DNA of 64,000 nt. It comes from Bugula neritina (taxonomy: Eukaryota; Bryozoa; Gymnolaemata; Cheilostomatida; Bugulidae). How positions within the stretch are numbered: position 1 is the first letter of the stretch; each line of letters opens with the position of its first letter. Below are positions 55,101 to 64,000 of the stretch, one piece after another. A program made the translations under genes and the position numbers. The stretch covers positions 29,679,628-29,743,627 of the forward strand of contig OZ037767.1 in the NCBI GenBank assembly GCA_964035545.1, written 5' to 3'. Below the pieces are notes generated by a model. The model was given only the letters and a program-made list of their open reading frames with translations, did no database searches and was not told where the DNA came from.

Positions 55101-58100
55101 GGAGGGTGGGTGTATCGGGAAGAAGGAGGGGGTGTAACAGAATAGTGCATACTGGCCGTAAGCTATAGGTAAAGGTAAAGTTCCTTACTGATCGCCAGCA
55201 AACACGAAGGGTAGAATTCGCTTCTCTATGGTTTCCCTGAATGCAGAACTTTCATTTTTAAGGTCTCGGAAATGATCGTTTGAGACGACGATGGCTTCTC
55301 CCACAGACGCCAGCTTCAAGACAAATCGATCTTCGTAGCTCGCTATATTTCCTTTATTGCTCTTCCTACTGGGGGTTTTCACCAGTACCCCCCTCCTTGA
55401 CAGATCTCGCAGTATTTGCTGATCTAATATATAATGCAAAAACAATTATAACAAAACTCTTTTTAGGGAAATACTTTTACACCCCACGGAACTAATTGCT
55501 TAGCAACTAGAGGAAAAGTTACTCTATAGATTAGATAACTAATGCATTCAATATTACAAAAATGTTGTAAAATTATCATAAAATACCTTTCGTTTGATAT
55601 TTTTCATTCGTTAATTTATGAGCTGGAACAAACACAGTTATATGCTCATGCCCACGGTTTTGGAAGTATTTCACAGCAAGTTCGATTCCCCTGTACGAGT
55701 ATACCTGATGGAGCCCGTGCCTACAAGATAATAAGTAGCAGTGTGTAACCCAGTGTCTACCAAGTAACTGAGGTATTTCATGAAATGCTAACAATAATAA
55801 CTGACTATATAAGATTACACACTGAATCAGCCACATGACCATAACAAGGAAAAAGAAGTTAGTGCTGAAACACTTAAAACAATAATTACAAGATACTGGG
55901 AGGAAATAGGAGTGAATCATTAGAAATACAAAAAATGTGGCTTGATAAATGGTATAAAACGACACAAGATTAGAATCATTTCACTGAGCACACACTATTA
56001 TTCACAGTTTTACTAATATATTGAGGAAAAAAGGATGTTAGACTGGAATTTTTCCTGGAGATGGAAAATAAAAAAGCAACACATTTCATTGGTTCTTGTG
56101 TTCAAACATGCAAGCCATTAGAGCGTAAAAAGGGTAATAAATAAAATAACAATCCTATTCACTCACTCACTCACTCACTCACTCACTCACTCACTCACTC
56201 ACTCACTCACTCACTCACTCACTCACTCACTCACTCACTCACTCACTCACTCACTCACTCACTCACTCACTCACTCACTCACTCACTCACTCACTCACTC
56301 ACTCACTCACTCACTCACTCACTCACTCACTCACTCACTCACTCACTCACTCACTCACTCACTCACTCACTCACTCACTCACTCACTCACTCACTCACTC
56401 ACTCACTCACTCACTCACTCACTCACTCACTCACTCACTGCGAGGGTGTATGAAGATATGCACTTACTCCATGGCCACGTTACTGCCATCTATTACCATC
56501 CTGCGCAGACCTTTGGAATCTCCTATGCATTGACTTTTCTTAGAGCTGGAGTTTGGACCACTTTTTGATCTGACATTGGGTGATTTCTTGTCTGCAGCGC
56601 CCTTCGCAGAGTCTCTAAGTTTGACTAAATGACGCAGCAGTTTGTCCTTATCCACGCCAGCCTCCCCCAAATCAGCGTAGCATTGTTCAAACTCGGCATC
56701 CGTGTAGTCCATTTTCTGAGCAAAGTCTCGCAGCATTTCTCGGGACAAGCTTTGATTTGATGAGGTAGTAGTTGTGTGGGAGGCATTTGATGCAGACAGG
56801 TTGTCATTCACAAAACCACTGTCTCCACTAAACGATGAGCCTATGGATGAAAAGTCGGCAGATTGTAGGCTGGAGTAGCCGGGATCTTTAGCTATAAGAT
56901 GTGAGAGGAGAGGTTTGGGTGGGATAGAGTATGGTGGGCATGGTTCAGCGTCTGGTACAGAGTCTAGCATGTGGTCTGTCATAGGAATGGTGTCTACGTC
57001 CTTTCTACCCCCTAGTAGACTTACATATCCCGAGTCCAGAGATCTGACGTCTGACTTGCTCTTCTCAACATCTCCCGTCCTACGAATAAAAGCAAACATG
57101 ACTCGCTACAAACATCCACGGCTGAAGCTAGAGCTAGCTAGCATATAAGAGTACTACAGTACCTCTAGATTGCAAGCAAGCAGCATATTTTGACATCGAT
57201 GAAGAATTGCAGAATGACAAGCTATGGCCAACCATCACTCAGTATGACATGTTAGGAAAACTCTATCCATCAACTGATAGATATGCTATTGCCTAGGTCC
57301 ATGTTGACCTAGAGTCATTGAGAAACTACGACGCATACCCTTGGGGCTATAATTTCAGGTCTCGGCTTGTCCCAAAAGCTAAAGAGCCAAAGCTATATGC
57401 TAAACTTAAAAAACTATACTCAATTTTATTACTTCAGAAAAACAGACTTGTAACCAACAAACTTGGAACTTGATTTATGAGCTCAACTTGAGACCAACTT
57501 AAGACGGTGGGGACTTGAAAAGAAATGGGACATGGAACGCTATAGCTTGTTTACAATAACAGTGGCACATATCGCCTGCAGCTGTTGTCAGCTGTTCACT
57601 CAGCCAGGCCTTCTATGGTGCTATGCATAGATTTTCTTACAGTTATGAGGAAGTTTTGCACAATGGAGACTTGCTGTAATGTAGCAGTTGATTCTGTTTA
57701 GTAAATGCAGCGCAAAAGGCTTTCAATGGTACTAGCAACTACGGCATAATTATAATATAGCATTGTACTGGAGTGTATTAGTTGGTATTATAGTATTATA
57801 TATATTAGTAATATGGCATTATGTATATTAGTATTATAGTATTATGTATATTAGTAATATGGCATTATGTATATTAGTATTATAGTATTATGTATATTAG
57901 TAATATGGCATTATGTATATTAGTATTATGGTATCATGTATATTAGTATTATGGTATTATCTATAGTAGTATTATGTATATTGGTATTATGGTATTATGT
58001 ATATTAGTATTATGGCATCATGTATATTAGTAATATGGTATCATGTATATTATAATTTTAGTAATATGTATATTATAATTTTAGTATTATGGTATTATGG

Positions 58101-59538
58101 TATTATGGTATTATGGTATTATGTATAGTGGTATTATGGTATAGGCGCAGGTTGCCGTGACTGATAGATGTTTACCTACAGCACTTGATAACAAGATGCT
58201 CTCAACAAAACACCACAGATAAGGCGATGAGCAGGAAAAATTTACTTGATTGGCTTTACTATTGTCCAATCATGAAAATTAACTAAAACTGTAGGTAAAT
58301 GAGCTGGAAAATTGCCAAGATTTCTCCAATGTATACAGCTACACCATTGGTTTTCTTTCTTAAGACAATTTTACTTGCAACTACAAGCACAAAATGCTAT
58401 CATGGCGAGAAAGTTTGACTACCATTCAGCTAGTCATAGCCAGCCTAGCTGGGAGTTGATATAATTTCACAAGGTTTAGAAGGAATTAGACAGAAAAACA
58501 GGTTTTTAAGTGCATTCTCTGAATAATGTGCACTTTTTACAATCTGCTGATGTTGACCGCGCTGTCGTGATGACTCATCCTAATTCTTTAGAAAGTCTAT
58601 TCAATAGAGAAAGAAACCTTATTGTTTATTCAAATCTACTTCTTTTGTTGTAATCTACTACAAGAACCTTCATAATATACCTTGTCAACAACATTAGTTC
58701 TAAATATAGCTTCGTATCTATTAATAGAAGTTGTTTACTTTGACAAAAACAAGCATTTCATTCATCACCTGACCAAATTCAAAAGAACCATATTAAACCT
58801 CTTGCAACCGAAATTAATTCACCACCACTATTTGAATTCAACCCATGATGTTTGAATACTGCCAATTAAACAATACAGTCAAACATTTTTCAACAATAAT
58901 ATGAATTCCTATACACACATATTCAAAATTAAAATATCTACGTAAGTTAGGACAAGAGCTTTAGGTAAAAGAGAAGTAAGTGTTAAACTACAAGCCCTAC
59001 AAAACAAGGTAGATCTCCTGCTAGATCAAGTATGCAGAGGAAACCACAATACAATGCAATTTCCTTCAAGCTGGAAATAAGCTGGTCAAGTGTATTGTTT
59101 GTAGATAATAGCCAATTCAATATTGTTTGTCCAGTAGGTAGGCAAATACACCCCTATAGCACTGATACTACGCTATTCAAACCCTACTGTTGGTTGCCAA
59201 CAGCCCATTGTGACTAGTAAACCCTTACTAAAAGTAAAAACATTAAAGAGAAATATTTTCCAATCTTATCAATATAATTGTAAGAATATTTGACAATCTT
59301 GTAGTCAATAAGCATTGCTTTGATCAAAAAATCTTATTCAAAACAGTAAAACTCACTGTGAATCGTTGCCTGGTTGTTTATAATCATAATATCCGGTGAT
59401 GCTGCCGTTGTTGATGTCATCGTAGGCAGCCAGCTGACTCATGTGAAGGTGGTTAGCCTGCTCTAACCTGTCTGGATCAGGTTCTATTACATAGAGTGAA
59501 TCGTAGTTACCATGGTCATCCCGTCTTTGCTGAGACAT
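52181..59538 (-). CDS. ZC3H12: Regnase / ZC3H12-family CCCH endoribonuclease
   Basis: Cytoplasmic endoribonuclease that cleaves stem-loops in mRNAs, a post-transcriptional regulator of immune transcripts in vertebrates. Exons: 59538-59357, 57079-56468, 55720-55587, 55423-55189, 54694-54519, 53419-53290 and 52898-52181; phases agree, 728 residues. In order: N-terminal Tyr/Asp-rich region, UBA-like helices (SREMLRDFAQKMDYTDAEFE), NYN/PIN nuclease starting VIDGSNVAM (Asp258, Asn261), ITVFVPAHKL, SYEDRF and VVSNDHFRDL, then FIPAEDPLGRRGPTLEQFLR, a CCCH finger C-x5-C-x5-C-x3-H (Cys419 to His435, CPYGRKCTYGTKCRYEH), a disordered region, and the conserved C-terminal domain (LKNLFPEPIVRRVMNRNPTE). 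The ATG at 59538 directly follows a CAG acceptor-like site; the second exon also has an in-frame ATG at 57099 upstream of its acceptor, a possible alternative start. Which vertebrate paralogue (A-D) it represents cannot be assigned. Confidence 0.95.
54970..55022. repeat. 19-bp direct duplication (Regnase intron)
   Basis: ACAGCCAGTAGAATGTTGG occurs twice in direct succession, with a partial match before it, in the intron between Regnase exons 55423-55189 and 54694-54519. Confidence 0.7.
56155..56440. repeat. Perfect (TCAC)n tetranucleotide microsatellite, about 71 copies (Regnase intron 2)
   Basis: An uninterrupted run of TCAC/ACTC from 56155 to 56439. It ends 28 bp from the donor of Regnase exon 57079-56468. 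The purity suggests recent expansion. Confidence 0.97.
57755..58142. repeat. TTAGTATTATGGTATTATGTATA-type tandem repeats (Regnase intron 1)
   Basis: Degenerate TATTAGTATTATGGTATTAT repeats within the 2.3-kb first coding intron of Regnase. Confidence 0.88.
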
Positions 59539-62500
59539 CTGGCAATATTGGCAAAGTATCAACTAAGGTTGAGTCATGGCTGAGTTACATTCACTCAATA
59601 TGAGAACATCACAGCTCACAGTCAGTTCAGTGAATGTGAGCTCATTATACAGCTTTACAGTAAACTTAGTTTGAGAAATCAAATTAACATACTGACCACT
59701 TCACACTTGTGAAATAATCAGCCTGTGAAATATTGAAAGAGCTTACCTCACTAAAGAAACAGATGTTTTAGTCAACATTTAGCTGCTCTGGAGTGATACA
59801 GCTTCTTTGTAAACTGGGTATGAGGTGCTAAGCTAGTAAGGTGCCGTCTGCTTCATAACTCACAGCACGTCTAAATGAAACTGCAATACATAATGAGCTA
59901 GTCAACAAGGAAATTCAGGTTTGTACAGCTGTGATTCACTAGGAATGTACAAGGAAACTATTTCATGTTCTAAATTAAAGGATATTTAGCTGAGTGAATG
60001 GAAGCATAATGTTTTAGCTGCAAACTAGTATGCTAGATCCTGATCCAGACCAATAAATCACAGATGGTACGACTCATCAACCTATTTCAGTTTTTAAAAC
60101 ACAGATAACTCTCAAAAGGTAAAAAATGGATAAAAAACTGAACCAAAACAGAGAAATTCAAGCAGGCATACAAGAGTATGTGATAAAGTTGATAGAAACC
60201 CTCAAATTTCCAAAAAGAGGTTTAGCAAGCTCAACCAACAAATGGTCTGCTCCAGGAATTGAAATGCTGTTGGACAGTTATTTGGCTGCATACACTACTG
60301 TATAACCAGGCACAACCACCAGGCGTGCAGTCGCAAGCTGGAAGATGTTCAAGAGTTCTCCACTTCGAGTGGAAAACTAATTAATGAACCAGTCTTTCTT
60401 AAAACTTGGCAGCTTTAGCTAGCTTTTCTGATATCCACATGTGTATAAAGGTATACACAGTTAGACCATACAACTTTTAATTTAAAAAATACAAGAGATA
60501 TTATGAATATTAAAAATAACTGATGACCTATAAGATCAGCTAAATTCTGCTGCAGGAAAAAAGTGAAAAAAGCACGACTTGTTCAGAACACAATAAACCT
60601 TTCGACTAGAGTCCAGATTTTTGCATTTACCAGCTTCTTTATTAGCCGAAAGCAGTTCAGCATGTTTTAGCTCTTATATTTCAACTCTCAAGCCAATCTT
60701 GCAGAAACTAGAATAAGTGTGTAGCACTAACCTTTCTGGAAATATCTAGCAGCAACTCAAGTTTTCTCACAAGGAGCAACTTGTCAATTTGCATGCCGAA
60801 TAATAGTTGCAGCGTAGTGCACAGAGTATAAATAAGCTCAGTTAAGGAAGTAGTGTTATTTATTGCCTTATATGAAGATCGGCTGCTGATAAACAGCTTT
60901 CAATTGAAAAGCAAAAGGGTTGTGTTTTGAAAACAAAGGTGCCTTAACGTGCATCCAAGCCTCAAAATATCAGGATCAACATAAGGCAAAGTGTTCCATA
61001 AAGTGCTAGTGGAAGCTACCAAGGTATTCCTATTCTATTCTTCGTGGAACCTACTGCTAAGCTCTTTTCTGCCTGATGTATTCATTAGAGACTGCATCAA
61101 CCATTGGAAAGAAAAATTTCCAACTCTCAGAAAATGTAGGGTAGGCTTTATAATTTTACCATTCAACTGCTAGGTTAATTAGACTCACGGGTACTTCCAG
61201 TTTTAGTCAGGACTGAGATAACGTTAGACGGAAGTCAAGTTGTGATCATAATGAACCGAGACTTAATTTCAACCAACTTACTTCAATTTTATGCAATTCC
61301 AGCATGCAAAATGACACTTGGATAACACTGGTGACTAGAACATTCACTCAGCACTAGAGATACTGCAATATTTTTTTCTAACAAAGTAAAATTAATTAAA
61401 ACAGTTCAAGATTAGATTTTGAAGTATCTATAGATATTTAAAATCTTGTAACTAAAAAACTGATTAGTTCTCTCAACCAAAGCCAATTTATACAAGAAGT
61501 GAAATAGACAAAATCTACATAGATATATTATGCTAGCATAAATAAATATAAAAGTCATATTCTAATATTGAATTTAAACCCAATGTTACTTCCTTTGTAG
61601 AAGTTCCTCTTCAACTGTTCACAGTGTCAACGTTTCAGTTGACAAAGTGGCTTATTTCTGTTGCCATGAGAATAGCAGAAAAAATAGTTCTATTTACTAC
61701 AGTAAAGGCTGAACCTGATGTATTACCTAATTATTTTAATCGACCTAATCATCATGTTTAAATTCTTTATAATCACAGATAGACAAAAATTCGTGCAAGT
61801 AAAAAGTAAACTGTTTTTAATTACCGGTTGATGACTATTGAAAACTTTAAAGTCTCAATAAAACGTATATAGTAGAATTAAATCAAATCAAGCACAATTA
61901 TTCACAATCTTTGATTATTATTATTAATCTGTTTAAGGAAATGCAAGGAGGAAGAATGAATGTTTTTATGGGCCTAATATCGCATCTACTGAAATCAAAT
62001 TTCAAAAATTTATAAAAGCTCAACTGTTGATCTCCTGTCTGTGTGTTCAGCTTTTGTCAAAAACATTAACTTGAGCCCTTGAGTAAATAAGATCATGGCA
62101 GGCAAAAAATCTTTGAAATATCTTTGCTATATGAACTGGTAGCAATTAATATGTCTTTTATATAGTTGTACTAGAGAAGTAACTTGAATTATTCTGACAA
62201 TTATATTTGTCTGCTTAGACATACAAAAGAAAACATGTTTTGCAGAAGTGACTCATGTAAACAGCGGCATTAAGTGCTAGAGCAAGAATAACAGCTTATT
62301 ATTCGATCAAGTCAAGTGAATAGGTACTGTGTAAATATTGTATTAGGGCCATGGTTAAATTGCAAAGCATAATATCTGTTAAACAACTTTTCAATAATAT
62401 TGACATTGAAACTGCCATAAATGGATAAAAATGTAAGAAAAAACCCTATTTGAAAATAAGGTGATCATGTTGATTTGCATCTGGCCTCCTATCAAAAAAG

Positions 62501-63247
62501 GTTATACTTTGAAAAGAAATGCAAGTTGCATTAACAATATACACTTGAGAGTCATTAGGGAATCAGGATGCCCTTCCAGCATGTTTACTTCAAACAAACT
62601 GAGGGAATTCCACTTAGTTACTAAAGCTGTGTTGAGAAGCCATCCTCCTAGCCTTACACAACCACTAAGTATTTGAAGAAACCATACTATATACATTATA
62701 ATACATTATATATATATAAATTAAATATTATATATTATAGTAAAAGTTATACAATATATTATATATTCTTGACTTCTCAACTAAAATTAAATTTATTAGA
62801 ATAGCATGGAATCTTCATGTTCTTAAATAAAATCAAGAAAGAACATGTTGTAATAACACTACATTGGTAATTGATGAAATGATAACTATGGATAATAAAA
62901 TAGATATATAAACTTGCACATGAATGGGTATTATATTTATCAATTTTTTGTTATTTATTTTAAAAATAAGTTGTTTTTTAAATTAACTAGCTCTCAAATA
63001 AGTTGTTCTTTCACAATACAGTTTTTCATTCAGTCCTATAGAAAAATATTATTTCAATTAAAACAATATGTTGAAGTTGTTGGAATCTAGATTATCATAT
63101 ATGAAATAGAACAACAAAACAATAAAGTTAGATAAAAAAAATTGAAGGGAAAAGCGGTGAAATCCAAGGAAAAGATACAGCATTAGTTTATTTTTTGTCC
63201 TAATCCCAGTTGAAACTGTGCTGCAGTGTTTTATTTGTAGGGGTAAC

Positions 63248-63248
<1 letters not shown>

Positions 63249-63275
<27 letters not shown>
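63249..63275. repeat. Homopolymer run of about 27 G
   Basis: An uninterrupted G tract followed by CACAACGG. Length in assemblies is unreliable for such tracts. Confidence 0.9.
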
Positions 63276-63279
<4 letters not shown>

Positions 63280-63623
63280 ACGGTCATAGGGGTACAAAAA
63301 GCCGGCCAAATTGTGAGAGAACTTATTGACTTAGAGTTGTGATTTTTTTTTCATAAAAAGGTATTGACATAAATATTTAGCCATTGTAGTTTCAACACTT
63401 GCAGACCATACATGTTGAAAAGGCGAGTAAAAAACTGTTTTTACCTACTTTGTGTAAATTTTTTAGGGTGTCGTTAAAGCTTTATAACTTTTTACACTCA
63501 AAGGCAACAAGCCTAGATTTTACTGATATTGTTGCCATTGCTTGTCTCTACATTGCTTAATTAGTATAACAGCAAACTCTAAAATAATTTTCCTTGAGGC
63601 ACATTTATGTTCAATTTGGCTAT

Positions 63624-63668
63624 CCGGGGCACAATGGGCCACGCTGACCGGGGCACAATGGGCCACCT
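63624..63668. repeat. Direct repeat of CCGGGGCACAATGGGCCAC
   Basis: Two copies about 21 bp apart (GGGGCACAATGGGCCACGCT then GACCGGGGCACAATGGGCCA). Related GGGGCACAACGG sequence follows the poly-G run at 63276. Confidence 0.7.
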
Positions 63669-64000
63669 AATTATTGTACCCTGATCACTGTTATTAGTTT
63701 GTTTGCCCAAAAAGTTGGTTGAAATGTTACTAAAATCTATAGATATAGCCATTTCTGACTTTTCTGTAAAATATCAAAGACATCATGGTAAGACTACCAA
63801 ACTACAAGGTGAAGCTCCCCTAATATATATATCTGGTGAGGTTAAAGCTTTGCTATTTTATACCTAATACAAAGAACTCTGCTGTTGCTACTAGTAGATA
63901 GTCATGATATTTATTATACATTATATCATTGAGGGAATATACATGTATTTAACTAAAATAAATTGTGATTTGCTGATCATTCGCTTCCCCCTCTCCCTTC

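Larger units (their letters stand above)
59539..64000. other. 5' flank of Regnase, no gene recognised
   Basis: About 4.5 kb of AT-rich sequence with only short, domain-free frames. It may contain untranslated Regnase exons and the promoter. It includes a poly-G run (63249-63275) and a direct repeat CCGGGGCACAATGGGCCAC at 63625-63667. Confidence 0.5.

Overview
The window is gene-bearing nuclear DNA of an invertebrate metazoan. It is AT-rich, with GT/AG introns of about 120 bp to 5 kb, the standard genetic code, and minisatellites in most of the larger introns. No gene fixes the phylum. The protein set (PTPN3/4, Regnase, flavin monooxygenase, a calexcitin-like EF-hand protein, an amidated GW-peptide precursor) and their sequence divergence suggest an early-branching animal such as a sponge or another non-bilaterian, but that is inference.

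Eight protein-coding genes were assembled exon by exon; splice phases agree at every junction listed except one in PTPN. Left to right: (1) a PTPN3/PTPN4-type FERM-PDZ tyrosine phosphatase on the minus strand (1208-14504), whose catalytic domain lies off the left edge; (2) PPIL3 cyclophilin, plus (about 15063-17174), divergent from gene 1; (3) katanin p60 (KATNA1-like), plus (18770-25566); (4) a secreted GW-amide neuropeptide-like precursor, minus (27418-29557); (5) an EF-hand protein of the sarcoplasmic/calexcitin group, plus (31036-35737); (6) TFIIE alpha, minus (36927-41764); (7) a flavin-containing monooxygenase, plus (44998-51057); (8) a Regnase/ZC3H12 endoribonuclease, minus (52181-59538). 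These are mostly unrelated housekeeping and signalling genes in alternating divergent and convergent pairs, not a functional cluster.

Two observations stand out. First, the katanin exon that encodes the Walker A P-loop and pore loop 1 is present twice in tandem (22243-22401 and 22668-22826). Both copies are 159 bp, in the same phase and intact. They differ at 6 of 53 residues but at most silent sites, and one change is in pore loop 1 (KYRG versus KYHG). This is the signature of a mutually exclusive exon pair in a microtubule-severing enzyme. Second, the 150-residue secreted precursor carries four GWGKR amidation/cleavage sites and would yield short GW-amide peptides.

Mobile and repetitive DNA: a 343-bp MITE with about 70-bp terminal inverted repeats and a TAA duplication (9867-10209) sits inside a 33-bp tandem array. 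A second inverted-repeat element lies in an FMO intron (48201-48444). A tRNA-derived SINE lies at about 31450-31628 with a possible relative near 49850-49975. Minisatellites occupy introns of PTPN, katanin, TFIIE alpha, FMO and Regnase; the largest is about 1.4 kb in TFIIE alpha (37200-38640).
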